Source: a virus. From it: a stretch of 20,828 nt of DNA. The stretch spans positions 1-20,828 of the IMG/VR virus record IMGVR_UViG_3300045283_000054; one strand, given 5' to 3'. Below, piece by piece: positions 1 through 7,643 of the stretch; the first letter of the stretch is position 1, and the number at the start of each line of letters is the position of its first letter. Below the pieces are notes generated by a model. That model saw nothing but the letters and a program-made list of their open reading frames with translations. It was not told the DNA's origin and did not search any database. Both the position numbers and the translations under genes were made by a program.

Positions 1-1286
1 CATATAGGCCTTATTTCCAGTGCTCAGCTAACGGATGCGTGATCGAAGAGGCCGAAAAGTCCCGATTGGACGCCTCCGGCCGCTGGATTCGGACATTTCG
101 GGGCGATTCGAGCGTGAATCCTGCCCCGCCCGACGCTTTTGCGCCCGCCGAGCTCGAGAGATGGTGCGCGCGGCCGACTGAGGGCCGCTATCCCGGCTTT
201 CACATCTGGCAAGCCTATAACCCGCTCGTCTCATGGGAGCGAATCGTCGCTTCCTACCTCTCCGCACTCGCCAGCGGCTCGCAGGCGCTGAAACCGTTTC
301 ACCAGCAGTGGCTCGGCAAGGCCTGGGAAGAGCAGGGCGAGGCGCCGGCGGTGGAGCGGCTGCTCGAGAGGCGCGAGAGCTGGCCGACCGGGCGGATTCC
401 GCCGGGCGTGCTCTTCCTGACGGGCGCGGTCGACGTGCAGGGCAACCGCCTCGAGTACGCGGTGTACGGCTGGGACCGCCGGCTCGGCGGCTGCCTGGTC
501 GACAAGGGCGTGCTCGTCGGCAACCCGAGCCAGGACGCGGTTTGGCTGCAGCTCGATGGCATTCTCGGCACGCAATACACTGATGCTTGGGGCAAGGATT
601 GGCAGGTCAATCGTTGGGCAGTGGACGCCGGGTACCTTTCCTCGAGGGTCTATATGTACGCAAGGCGCCACGCGGCCAGCGGGCGCGTTATGGCAGTCGA
701 CGGCCGCCCGGGCTGGAAACTCCCGGCGATCGGGACCCCGAAGGGCGTGAAATTCCAGGTCGAGGGGCGGTCGCTGACGGCGGTCATTCACCCGATCGGC
801 ACCTGGGAACTCAAGAGCGAGATCTATAGCAAATTGGCGCTGACCGTGCAGGGCCCCGGCGAGGGCGGCGTGTGGCCGCCTGGCGCGATGCGCTTTAACG
901 AGACGGTCGATCTTCAATACCTGCAGCAGCTGACGGCCGAGTATTTGGTCCGCCGCCGCTCGAGGACCGGGCACATAACCCCCGAATGGGTGCGCAAGGC
1001 GGGCCAGGCCAACGAAGCTTTCGACCTCGCGGTCTACAATTTGGCCCTGGCGCATCGCGAGAGCGACGGGTTGTCCACCAAGCGGTGGGACGAGCTCGCG
1101 GCCGCGCGCCTTGGCGAGGCTGATGATCTCGACGGCGAGCTTGCCCCGCTTTGGAGCGAGGAAATCAGGCTGGTAGCCGAGGCGCCGAGGCTGCAGCCGC
1201 TGCCGCAGCACCGCCGCCCGGCGCCGCTCGGCCGCCGCATCATTCACATGGCCTATCACAATAGGATGCGAGGCGAAGATGCCTAG
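1..1286 (+). CDS. Phage terminase large subunit, GpA family (C-terminal part, 5' cut by window edge)
   Basis: This is the nuclease half of the packaging motor, which cuts concatemeric phage DNA at the portal. The reading frame is open to the first base of the window, so the ATPase domain with its Walker motifs lies outside. A GTG at 39 should not be taken as the start, because residues upstream of it read as the end of a GpA-type zinc-ribbon region (FQCSANGCVIEEAEK). In other GpA proteins I would expect a C-x2-C-G pattern here; this copy has Asn at the second Cys position and a Cys two residues later. Candidate metal-binding acidic residues of the RNase H-like nuclease are the Asp codons at 432 (GAVDVQGNRLEY), 624 (WAVDAGY) and 1023 (NEAFDLAVYN). 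The last 8 bases overlap the next gene, as is usual in terminase-gpW pairs. The family call is confident; the active-site assignment is inference. Confidence 0.93.
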   Translation, partial: YRPYFQCSANGCVIEEAEKSRLDASGRWIRTFRGDSSVNPAPPDAFAPAELERWCARPTEGRYPGFHIWQAYNPLVSWERIVASYLSALASGSQALKPFHQQWLGKAWEEQGEAPAVERLLERRESWPTGRIPPGVLFLTGAVDVQGNRLEYAVYGWDRRLGGCLVDKGVLVGNPSQDAVWLQLDGILGTQYTDAWGKDWQVNRWAVDAGYLSSRVYMYARRHAASGRVMAVDGRPGWKLPAIGTPKGVKFQVEGRSLTAVIHPIGTWELKSEIYSKLALTVQGPGEGGVWPPGAMRFNETVDLQYLQQLTAEYLVRRRSRTGHITPEWVRKAGQANEAFDLAVYNLALAHRESDGLSTKRWDELAAARLGEADDLDGELAPLWSEEIRLVAEAPRLQPLPQHRRPAPLGRRIIHMAYHNRMRGEDA

Positions 1287-1500
1287 CTTCCTCCCGACCG
1301 ATCTGGACGGGCTGAAGTCGGCCCTGATCTCGGGCACGCTCACGGTGCGCGACGCGGCCGGGCGCTTTATCACGTACCGGAGCGTCGCCGAGATCCAAGC
1401 CGCAATCCAGGCGGTCGAGGGCGCGCTGGGCACGACTGGCGGCGGCCAGCCGATGATCCGGCGCATTCGCACCTATAGCCGGAACGACAAGGGGCTGTAG
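1279..1500 (+). CDS. gpW-like head-tail joining protein
   Basis: A 73-residue protein of the size and position of lambda gpW, which sits under the portal and completes the filled head so that the tail can join. The fold pattern is right for the family: an N-terminal helix (LDGLKSALISG), a short beta hairpin (LTVRDAAGRFITYRS), then a helix (VAEIQAAIQAVEGAL) and a basic C-terminal tail (RRIRTYSRNDKGL). The ATG at 1279 lies within the end of the terminase gene and is preceded by a purine-rich stretch (GCGAGGCGAAG). The stop at 1498-1500 directly abuts the portal reading frame, so the two are probably translationally coupled. Confidence 0.85.
   Translation: MPSFLPTDLDGLKSALISGTLTVRDAAGRFITYRSVAEIQAAIQAVEGALGTTGGGQPMIRRIRTYSRNDKGL
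1489..1494 (+). promoter_or_regulatory. Ribosome binding site AAGGGG favouring a CTG start at 1501 for the portal gene
   Basis: AAGGGG lies six bases before CTG at 1501, the first codon after the gpW-like stop TAG. No comparable site precedes the GTG at 1519. The spacing therefore argues for the CTG, although CTG starts are rare. Confidence 0.45.
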
Positions 1501-1518
1501 CTGAAGCCAACCTATCGG

Positions 1519-3060
1519 GTGCAGGCCGGGACCGACCGGCACCCGCAGGGCCCCTACCCGGTACAGCAGCTCAAAGCCGAATTCGAGGCGGTGCAGTTCC
1601 GCCGGCGGCTCATGACGTGGCGCGGCACGTCGAGCAACCTCAACACATTGCTCTCGATGTCGGGCACGCTGCTGCGCAACCGGGCGCGCGAGGCGGTCCG
1701 CAATCAAGCCTACGCCGGGAGCGCTTGCGAGAGTTTCGTCGCCAACGCGGTTGGCTGCGGAATCAAGCCGATGCCTCGCGTCGACGACCCGGCTCTCAAA
1801 GACGCGATGCAGAAGCTGTGGCTCGACTGGACCGACGAAGCGGACGCGGACGGCTTGACCGATTTCTACGGCCTCCAGGCGCTCGCGGCGCGGTCGATGT
1901 TCGAAGCCGGCGAGGTGTTCCTACGGTTCCGGCCTCGGCTCCCGATCGATAATCTCAGTGTGCCGCTGCAGCTGCAGATGATCGAGGCCGATCAAGTCCC
2001 GCTCAATCACAATGTGATCGGCCAGAACGGCCGACAGATCAGGTGTGGCATAGAATTCGACGCGATTGGCCAGCGCGCCGCCTATTGGGTGATGCGGTCG
2101 CATCCAGGCGACCAAACCATTGCCATGCCGGACACAACGCCGGTTAGGGTCCCCGCCACCGAGATGCTACATCTGTACCATCCCCTGCGGCCGGGCCAGA
2201 TCCGCGGCGTCCCCTGGATCACGCGCTCCCTGGTCAAGCTGTGGCTGCTCGACCAGTACGACGATGCCGAGCTCGACCGGAAGAAGTCAGCGGCGATGTT
2301 CGCCGGCTTCATCACGAAAATCGCCCCAGATGCCGACATGCTGGGCGAGACCGAGAACCCGGACCCGGACGACCCGCACGCAGGGCTCGCGGAACTGCAG
2401 CCGGGGACGTTCCAAGCGCTAATGCCGGGCGAGGATATCAAATTCAGCGAGCCGGCTGACGTCGGCGGCTCTTACGAGGCGTTCCAGTACCGAAATCTGA
2501 GCGCAGTCGCCGCTGGCATGGGCATTCCGTATACGCAAATGACGGGAGACCTTCGCCAGGCGAATTATTCGAGCTTGCGGGCCGGTTTGGTCGAGTTCCG
2601 GCGCCGGATCGAGCAATTCCAGCATACGACGCTAGTCTACCAGCTCTGCCGGCCGGTCCGGAAGCGATGGATGGACGAGGCCGTACTCTCCGGGGCGCTG
2701 AAGATCCCAAATTACAGGCGCGATCGGCGGATTGTCCAGCAGTGTACGTGGCTGCCCGAGGCTTTCGACTGGGTCGACCCGGAAAAGGACACCAAGGCCG
2801 AGCTTTTGGAGATTGCGGGCGGGCTGAAGAGCCGTTCGCAAGCCATTTCCGAGCGTGGCGACGATATCGAGCAGGTCGACGCGGAGCGGGCGGCCGACAA
2901 GAAGCGCGAAGCCGCCCTCGGCCTCGCCCAGGACGTCGCGCTCGCGTTGTCGCCCAATCAGCGGCCGGTTCTCACCCCGCCCGAAGACACCCAGCAAGCC
3001 CCAGCCGAAACGCCGGCTCCGGCGCCGAAGAAGAAGCCGGCCAAAGGAGCGGCGGCATGA
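1519..3060 (+). CDS. Portal protein, lambda gpB family
   Basis: The portal is the dodecameric ring at one head vertex through which DNA enters and leaves. The protein is 513 residues from GTG at 1519, or 519 if translation begins at CTG 1501 (reading MKPTYRVQAG), which has a much better ribosome binding site. Family features include the N-terminal helical region with LLRNRAREAVRNQAYA and the NAVGCGIKP motif, the central SLVKLWLLDQYDDAELDRKKSAAMFAG clip/stem helix (residues about 240-265), and the DLRQANYSSLRAGLVEFRR motif (about 345-365) typical of lambda-type portals. The C-terminal 40 residues are rich in Pro, Ala and Lys and are probably disordered. The stop overlaps the ATG of the protease gene (ATGA). 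Identity is secure; only the start is open. Confidence 0.93.
   Translation: MQAGTDRHPQGPYPVQQLKAEFEAVQFRRRLMTWRGTSSNLNTLLSMSGTLLRNRAREAVRNQAYAGSACESFVANAVGCGIKPMPRVDDPALKDAMQKLWLDWTDEADADGLTDFYGLQALAARSMFEAGEVFLRFRPRLPIDNLSVPLQLQMIEADQVPLNHNVIGQNGRQIRCGIEFDAIGQRAAYWVMRSHPGDQTIAMPDTTPVRVPATEMLHLYHPLRPGQIRGVPWITRSLVKLWLLDQYDDAELDRKKSAAMFAGFITKIAPDADMLGETENPDPDDPHAGLAELQPGTFQALMPGEDIKFSEPADVGGSYEAFQYRNLSAVAAGMGIPYTQMTGDLRQANYSSLRAGLVEFRRRIEQFQHTTLVYQLCRPVRKRWMDEAVLSGALKIPNYRRDRRIVQQCTWLPEAFDWVDPEKDTKAELLEIAGGLKSRSQAISERGDDIEQVDAERAADKKREAALGLAQDVALALSPNQRPVLTPPEDTQQAPAETPAPAPKKKPAKGAAA
3043..3049 (+). promoter_or_regulatory. Ribosome binding site AAAGGAG for the S49 protease
   Basis: A strong Shine-Dalgarno sequence inside the 3' end of the portal gene, seven bases before ATG 3057. 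It settles the protease start despite the reading frame being open much further upstream. Confidence 0.75.
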
Positions 3061-4355
3061 ATAAGCTCGCTCGCGTCGCGTCGCGGTTGCTCTATGCCCC
3101 CTTGGCGATCGAGCCCCGCAAGGCGGTCGCCATTCTGAACGCCATCGGGCCGCGTGTTCTCGGCCTCGAGGCTCTGACGCCGCCAGATTGGACAGCAGTC
3201 GAGCAGCAGGACGGCCCGCCCTACGCGACCACGCCCGACGGCATCGCCGTTGTAGGCATCGACGGCTCTCTCGTGCGGCGGGCGAGCGGCCTCGAGGCTC
3301 TCTCAGGCCTCACGACTTACGACCAGCTATCGGCGACGTTCGCGGCAGCCGCGGCAGACCCGCAGGTGCGCGCGATTCTCATGCGTATCGACTCGCCAGG
3401 CGGCGAGGTCTCCGGGCTGCTCGACCTGGCCGACCAAATCCGCGCTATCGGCACCCAAAAGCCGATCTGGGCCTCTGTCGACGATATGGCAGCCTCGGCG
3501 GCTTACGCGCTCACCGCTGCCGCCTCGCGCATCTCCGTCACGCAGACGAGCGATGTCGGCTCGATTGGCGTGATCGCAATGCACGTCGACCAGTCCGGCT
3601 ATGACGCGCAGCAGGGCCTCGCGTTCACCTCCGTCTACGCCGGCGCGAGGAAAAACGACCTCAACCCGCACGGCCCGCCGACGCCAGAGGCGCTAGCCGT
3701 CGCGCAGGGCCGGGTCGATCAGGCCTACCAAGGTCTCGTCGCCAGCATCGCGAAGAGCCGGCCCAGCCTGACCGAAGCGGCGATCCGCGGCACCGAGGCG
3801 GGGCTGTTCTACGGCCCAGCCGCCGTCGACGCCGGGCTCGCCGACACTGTCGGAACCTATGACCAAACCCTGGCCGCGATGTCGGCCTGGCTCGCCGAGC
3901 GGCGCCCGCGTGGGGCAGCGCTGCCGACGTTCCGCACCAGCCCCATGAGCGGCATATCCATGGCAGACGTCTCCCTGCCCACGCCCGAGCAGGGCGTCGG
4001 CCAGCCGGCTGCGGTTCCCGCAGTGGCAACAAGCAATGTCGTCGAGCTCGACGCGGCGAGGACCGCCGGGCGAGCAGAGGCGATCGCGTATTTTAGCGAG
4101 GTCGGCGACCTGTGCTCGCTCGCGGGCATGCCCAACCTGGCGGCGGGCTTCATCGCCAAGAGCACCCCGATCGCGGAAGTGCGCAATGCGCTCCTGACCG
4201 CTCGCGCGGCCAAGGCTGACGCGGTCGGCATCACTTCCACCCACCCGGGCGACGGTGCGCCAGTCGACCCGGCCGCGGGCTGGGATCGAGCCATGGCCAA
4301 GGCTGGCGCGTGGCGTAAGCGGGCCATCGCGCAGGCGGGGAGGACATTCGCATGA
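3057..4355 (+). CDS. S49-family (SppA-like) prohead protease with probable nested scaffold, lambda gpC/Nu3 type
   Basis: A 432-residue protein that should process head proteins during prohead maturation. The catalytic region covers about residues 60-270: IDSPGGEVSG forms the ClpP/SppA-type oxyanion region (111-120), the candidate nucleophile is Ser147 in DDMAASAAY, and the candidate general base is Lys199 in YAGARKNDLNP, following TSDVGSIGV. The last 140 residues are Ala/Pro-rich and helical. In lambda the equivalent part is also made separately as the scaffold Nu3. Here in-frame ATGs at 3945 and 3960 lie just after the protease domain and could serve the same purpose, although neither has a strong ribosome binding site. 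The open frame extends upstream to 2667 but overlaps the portal there and is not coding. The gene overlaps its neighbours by ATGA on both sides. Confidence 0.9.
   Translation: MNKLARVASRLLYAPLAIEPRKAVAILNAIGPRVLGLEALTPPDWTAVEQQDGPPYATTPDGIAVVGIDGSLVRRASGLEALSGLTTYDQLSATFAAAAADPQVRAILMRIDSPGGEVSGLLDLADQIRAIGTQKPIWASVDDMAASAAYALTAAASRISVTQTSDVGSIGVIAMHVDQSGYDAQQGLAFTSVYAGARKNDLNPHGPPTPEALAVAQGRVDQAYQGLVASIAKSRPSLTEAAIRGTEAGLFYGPAAVDAGLADTVGTYDQTLAAMSAWLAERRPRGAALPTFRTSPMSGISMADVSLPTPEQGVGQPAAVPAVATSNVVELDAARTAGRAEAIAYFSEVGDLCSLAGMPNLAAGFIAKSTPIAEVRNALLTARAAKADAVGITSTHPGDGAPVDPAAGWDRAMAKAGAWRKRAIAQAGRTFA
3960..4355 (+). CDS. Possible nested capsid scaffold (Nu3-like), in frame with the protease
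   Basis: Internal initiation at ATG 3960, or at ATG 3945, would give a protein of about 131-136 residues consisting only of the C-terminal assembly region. By analogy with lambda C/Nu3 this would act as the internal scaffold. The sequence shows methionines at the domain boundary and a helical, charged, Ala-rich C-terminus (VVELDAARTAGRAEAIAYF), but the upstream bases (CACCAGCCCC) hold no good Shine-Dalgarno sequence. This is inference from gene organisation. Confidence 0.35.
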   Translation: MADVSLPTPEQGVGQPAAVPAVATSNVVELDAARTAGRAEAIAYFSEVGDLCSLAGMPNLAAGFIAKSTPIAEVRNALLTARAAKADAVGITSTHPGDGAPVDPAAGWDRAMAKAGAWRKRAIAQAGRTFA

Positions 4356-5278
4356 CCACAATCACTGAAGCCAGGCATCGTGGCGAATTCATGGTCAGCG
4401 AGGCTGACGGCCAGCTCTCGCGCGCGGCGATTTGGGTCGCCGTAGGCCAGAACCTCCAGGCCGGTACCGTCCTCGGACGAGTTGCTGGCAATGCCGCTGT
4501 CGTCGTCGCCGGCACGAATGTCGGAAACGGTACATTTACAATGGACGCCACGACCCCGCTTCTGGCGGGCGTTATGGAGGGCGCCTACCGCGTCGTGATG
4601 GTCGAGCCGGTCGCCAATCTTGGCACTTTCGAGGTGCTCGATCCAGCGGGGCGGCTCGTCGGCGTGGGCAATGTCGGCACGGCATTCACCGGCGGCGGGA
4701 TCAAGTTCTTGATCGCCGACGGTGCTACCGACTTCTCGGCCGGCGACAGTTGGACGGTCTATATCAGGGCCGGCACAGTGACCGCGGGCACCAATACCGG
4801 CAACGGGACGATGGTCCTCCGCGGCACGTCTAACGGCGCGCTCGTCGGAACCTACGTGCTGACTTGCACGGTAGCGGCAGCGAACGCCGGTACTTTCAAG
4901 GTGGTGACACCCGACGGGCGGAACATCGGCAATGCTACGGTCGGGGTCGAGTTCAACGACGCTGGCCTGCGCTTCATCATCAACGATGGCGCGGCCGACT
5001 TCATTGTCGGCGACAGCTTTAGCCTCTTGGTCACACGCGGCCAGATGAAGGCATACGACCCAGCGGCTATCGACGGGAGCGGCATTCCGGTCGGCATCCT
5101 GTACGGACCGGTCGACGCCACCTCTGCCCTGCAGAAGGGGACCGCCATCGTGCGGCACGCCGAGGTGAATAAGGCCGAATTGGTATGGGGGGCCGGCGTC
5201 ACAACAGACGCTCAGAAGGACAGTGCGCTTGCCGTGTTGAGCGACGCCGTCAACGGTCGCGCTATTATTGCTCGCTGA
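4352..5278 (+). CDS. Head decoration protein, gpD-like core with two tandem inserted beta repeats
   Basis: A 308-residue protein in the gpD position between protease and major capsid gene. gpD forms trimers that staple the expanded capsid; lambda gpD is only about 110 residues. The gpD-like core is split: residues 1-53 (TEARHRGEFMVSEADGQLSR, then AGTVLGRV) and about 230-308 (YDPAAIDGSGIPVGILYGPVDA, then AIVRHAEVN). Between them lie two homologous repeats, about 54-138 and 146-227, sharing GTNxGNGT, NxGTFxVxxPxGR, VGxxF, and DGAxDFxxGDS. The start ATG overlaps the protease stop (ATGA) and has GGGGAGGA eight bases upstream. The core assignment rests on position and the N- and C-terminal motifs; the repeats probably form surface-exposed beta domains on the capsid. 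Confidence 0.85.
   Translation: MTTITEARHRGEFMVSEADGQLSRAAIWVAVGQNLQAGTVLGRVAGNAAVVVAGTNVGNGTFTMDATTPLLAGVMEGAYRVVMVEPVANLGTFEVLDPAGRLVGVGNVGTAFTGGGIKFLIADGATDFSAGDSWTVYIRAGTVTAGTNTGNGTMVLRGTSNGALVGTYVLTCTVAAANAGTFKVVTPDGRNIGNATVGVEFNDAGLRFIINDGAADFIVGDSFSLLVTRGQMKAYDPAAIDGSGIPVGILYGPVDATSALQKGTAIVRHAEVNKAELVWGAGVTTDAQKDSALAVLSDAVNGRAIIAR
4511..4765 (+). repeat. Decoration-protein insert repeat 1
   Basis: Codes for residues 54-138 of the decoration protein. It shares with the following copy the ordered motifs GTN-GNGT, GTFEVLDPAGR, VGTAF, and DGATDFSAGDS. Similarity is at protein level rather than close nucleotide identity, so the duplication is old. Confidence 0.8.
4787..5032 (+). repeat. 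Decoration-protein insert repeat 2
   Basis: Codes for residues 146-227 of the decoration protein, repeating the same motif order as copy 1 (GTNTGNGT, GTFKVVTPDGR, VGVEF, DGAADFIVGDS). A short linker of seven residues separates the two copies. Confidence 0.8.
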
Positions 5279-5292
5279 AGAGGAATAGAACA

Positions 5293-6327
5293 ATGACGAC
5301 TCTAGACGTCTTCAGCACCGATCCGTTCTCCTCGATCACCATGACGGATGCCGTCAACAAGACGGACTTCCTGCCAACGTTGCTCGGGGACATGGGCATT
5401 TTCGAGGAAGTGCCCATCCGGACCACCAAGGCCTTTATCGAGAGCATGGACGGCGTCTTGACGCTCATCCAGACCTCGGATCGAGGCTCGCCCGATGCGC
5501 AGCGCAGGCGTGAGCTGAGGCAGGGTCGGGACGTCCCGACCTCGCGCATCGCGCAGGCCGACACGATCATGGCCGACGAGGTCCAGAACATTCGGGCCTT
5601 TGGCAGCGAAACCGAATTCATGCAGGTTCAGGCGGAAGTTTCCCGCCGCATGAATGGGCCCACGGGGCTTATCCGCAACATCGAGCTGACGTGGGAGAAC
5701 ATGCGGCTGGGCGCCGTGCAGGGCATCGTGTTCGATGCGGACGGCTCGACGATCAACAACTGGTTCACGATCTGGGGCGTGACGCCGCCGACCGAGGTTG
5801 CCTTTGACCTCTCCAATGCATCCCCTGTCGGGGGATCGATACGGAAGCAGTGCGCCCAGATCGTGCGCGCGATGGCGCGCGCCGCCAAGGGCGCATGGCT
5901 CCCTTCGACCCGGATCGTGGGGCTCGCCAGCGATACCTTCTGGGATGCGTTGGTTGCCCATATCGAGGTAAGGCAGACCTACCTAAACCAGATCCAGGCG
6001 GCCCAGCTGCGCGGCCCGACGGCCTGGGAACAGTTCGACTATGGCGGGATCACCTTCGTCAACTATCGCGGCACAGACGACACCAGCTCCGTCGCGATCC
6101 CGACCGACAAGGTAAAGTTCTTTCCGGTCGGGGCGCCCGGAATGTTCAAGGTCGCCTTTGCGCCGGCCGAGCGGATTGAGTTCGTCAACACGCCGGGCCA
6201 GCCTCTGTACTCATGGATCACGACAGATACAGAGGACAACTCCTTCGTTCGCATCAAGGCGCGGTCCTATCCGCTCTTCTACTGCACGCGGCCGGCCATG
6301 CTCCAGTCGGGCCGTCTCGGCGCGTAA
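5293..6327 (+). CDS. Major capsid protein, lambda gpE family
   Basis: A 344-residue protein that forms the HK97-fold shell of the head. The N-terminus (DVFSTDPFSSITMTDAVNK) and following IPxRT-type segment (EEVPIRTTKAFIE) are typical of gpE-like proteins, as are the middle helix region (SEVSRRMNGP, ELTWENMRLGAVQG) and the C-terminal KARSYPLFYCTRPAMLQS. Length agrees with lambda gpE (341 residues). ATG 5293 is chosen because GAAGAGGAA lies about eight bases upstream; the frame is open further back, but that part overlaps the decoration gene. The gene follows its decoration protein by 14 bases, the usual D-E order. Confidence 0.93.
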   Translation: MTTLDVFSTDPFSSITMTDAVNKTDFLPTLLGDMGIFEEVPIRTTKAFIESMDGVLTLIQTSDRGSPDAQRRRELRQGRDVPTSRIAQADTIMADEVQNIRAFGSETEFMQVQAEVSRRMNGPTGLIRNIELTWENMRLGAVQGIVFDADGSTINNWFTIWGVTPPTEVAFDLSNASPVGGSIRKQCAQIVRAMARAAKGAWLPSTRIVGLASDTFWDALVAHIEVRQTYLNQIQAAQLRGPTAWEQFDYGGITFVNYRGTDDTSSVAIPTDKVKFFPVGAPGMFKVAFAPAERIEFVNTPGQPLYSWITTDTEDNSFVRIKARSYPLFYCTRPAMLQSGRLGA

Positions 6328-6338
6328 GGCCGCAGCAA

Positions 6339-6662
6339 ATGACGTTCACGCGCGAAGTCGACGGTGTCACGGGATTCCCCCTGGCGCCGTCGACGCAAGT
6401 CGAGGTGCTGGCCGTCACGGACGCGGCATCTGTCCGGAGTGCCGTGCTCGCGACCAATTTCCTCGTGATCACGGTCGAGACAGGCGCGGTATGGGCGGCC
6501 TGGGGAAGCGCCACACCGACTGCAGACCTCACAGGGATGCCGCTGGGTGTGGGCACAATCCTTCCCTGGGTCGTTGGCGACCGGAACCACAAGATGGCGT
6601 TCATAGCGGCAAGTGCGACCGCAGCGACCGTCAAGATCTTTCGCGGGACCGAGATCATTTGA
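6339..6662 (+). CDS. Small uncharacterised phage protein after the major capsid gene
   Basis: A 107-residue protein that I do not recognise by family. It sits where lambda has FI (capsid accessory). Predicted content is mainly beta: repeated Val/Ile strands (QVEVLAVTDAAS, NFLVITVETGAVWAAWG) and an alternating C-terminus (HKMAFIAASATAATVKIFRG) typical of a small beta-barrel or sandwich. There is no signal peptide, membrane segment or catalytic motif. ATG 6339 follows the capsid stop by 11 bases, with TAAGG about nine bases upstream. The TGA stop overlaps the next start (TTGA). A capsid-associated or connector role is inferred from position only. Confidence 0.7.
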   Translation: MTFTREVDGVTGFPLAPSTQVEVLAVTDAASVRSAVLATNFLVITVETGAVWAAWGSATPTADLTGMPLGVGTILPWVVGDRNHKMAFIAASATAATVKIFRGTEII

Positions 6663-6973
6663 CGGCTTTCGAGTCCATGGTCGATCGGCTGTTCGCGCAC
6701 GCCGATTTCTCGGTCGATGTTGTCTATCGCGCGGGTGGGGTTGGTGGCGGCGTCACTGTCAAAGCGATGCGCCACCTCCCCACGCGCGACGCTGGGCTCG
6801 GCGTGATCGGCGTGCGCACGCCGAGCGATCTATTCGAGGTGACGAAGGCGGCGGTCGCGGCGCCGGCGATCGGGGACACTCTGCAGCTAGGCGCCTCTGT
6901 CTGGCGCGTCCATGCCGCTCCCGACCTCGACGACGGCGGCCTCGTCTGGACGCTGGACGTGGTGCCCGTGTGA
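6659..6973 (+). CDS. Head-tail joining protein (gpFII-like position)
   Basis: A 104-residue protein (from TTG 6659) in the place of lambda FII, which forms the surface on the head to which the tail attaches. The pattern MTAFESMVDRLFAHADFSVDVVYRAGG is characteristic of short phage head-tail joining proteins: an N-terminal helix, then beta strands (VTVKAMRHLP), SDLFEVTKAAVAAPAIGDTL and LVWTLDVVPV. TTG overlaps the preceding stop as TTGA; the only ATG nearby, at 6677, would remove the conserved N-terminal helix. The stop TGA is followed at once by the next ATG (TGATG). Confidence 0.75.
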   Translation: MTAFESMVDRLFAHADFSVDVVYRAGGVGGGVTVKAMRHLPTRDAGLGVIGVRTPSDLFEVTKAAVAAPAIGDTLQLGASVWRVHAAPDLDDGGLVWTLDVVPV

Positions 6974-7623
6974 TGCCCATGCGGCTCACGATCAGGAGCG
7001 AGGGCGACCTGCGCAAGTCGCTGGGCGACGAGAGGCACAGCCTCGCCGGCAAGATCACTATTGCGGCTGGATCTGCCGGGCTCGAGCTACAGCGGAGCCT
7101 GCGGCAGACCACAGAAGGTGCGCTCGGGCGTGGCCTCGCCCAGGCTTGGCGCTTCAAGATCTTTCCGGAGGGCGGGCGCGTCAGCATGGGCCCGGCCGCG
7201 CTCGTCTGGACCAAGGCCCCGACTATAATCGACGCCTTCGATCGCGGCGTTCTGATCCGCGCCAAAAACCGCAAGTTTCTCGCGATCCCCACCGAGAACG
7301 TCCCGCGAACGCTCGGCGGCGGTAGCGAGCGCATCACGCCCGAGCGACTGGAGCGGATCGGCTATGATCTGGAGTTCGTGACTAGCAAGACCGGCCACCA
7401 CTTCCTGATCGCGACCAACCTGCGCGCGCGGCCGCGCGGCGGTTTCGGCAACCGGCGGCGCGGCAGCGGCAAACTCGGGTCGGCCAAGGGCGCCGTCTCC
7501 GTCGTCATGTATATACTCGTGCCCGCCGTGCAGCTGCCGAAGCTGCTCGACCTAGAGGCGGCCGCCGATGCCGGCGCCGCGGCCCTGGCACGCCGGGTCG
7601 ATCAGGCGATGGCGGCGGCCTGA
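6973..7623 (+). CDS. DUF6441 family phage protein (gpZ-like position)
   Basis: A 216-residue protein of a family common in alphaproteobacterial phages and prophages, located where lambda has the minor tail protein Z, involved in tail completion and head-tail connection. Diagnostic stretches are the N-terminal MRLTIRSEGDLRKSL, the LAQAWRFKIFP segment, ALVWTKAPTIIDAFDRGVLI (about residues 75-95), FLAIPTENVP, and ITPERLERIGYDLEFV. An Arg/Gly-rich loop follows (RPRGGFGNRRRGSGK, about 152-172), then a hydrophobic strand (VVMYILVPAVQLPK). ATG 6973 shares one base with the previous stop; ATG 6979 is a possible alternative. The function beyond tail assembly is unknown. Confidence 0.8.
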   Translation: MPMRLTIRSEGDLRKSLGDERHSLAGKITIAAGSAGLELQRSLRQTTEGALGRGLAQAWRFKIFPEGGRVSMGPAALVWTKAPTIIDAFDRGVLIRAKNRKFLAIPTENVPRTLGGGSERITPERLERIGYDLEFVTSKTGHHFLIATNLRARPRGGFGNRRRGSGKLGSAKGAVSVVMYILVPAVQLPKLLDLEAAADAGAAALARRVDQAMAAA

Positions 7624-7643
7624 CCACCAACCGCGAGGCCGCC

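Noticed and set aside
231-1472. 413-codon open frame on the minus strand across the terminase gene
   Set aside because: It is antisense to a clear terminase coding region, has Arg/Pro-rich low-information content, and has no recognisable domain. Long antisense frames are expected at this GC content.
2667-3056. Upstream extension of the protease reading frame
   Set aside because: It overlaps the portal C-terminus, is Arg-rich, and the strong AAAGGAG site points to ATG 3057.
5185-5292. Upstream extension of the major capsid reading frame
   Set aside because: It overlaps the decoration gene; GAAGAGGAA before ATG 5293 and the normal gpE length fix the start.
3857-5293. 478-codon open frame on the minus strand across protease and decoration genes
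   Set aside because: It spans the ends of two well-supported plus-strand genes and reads as compositionally biased sequence without motifs.
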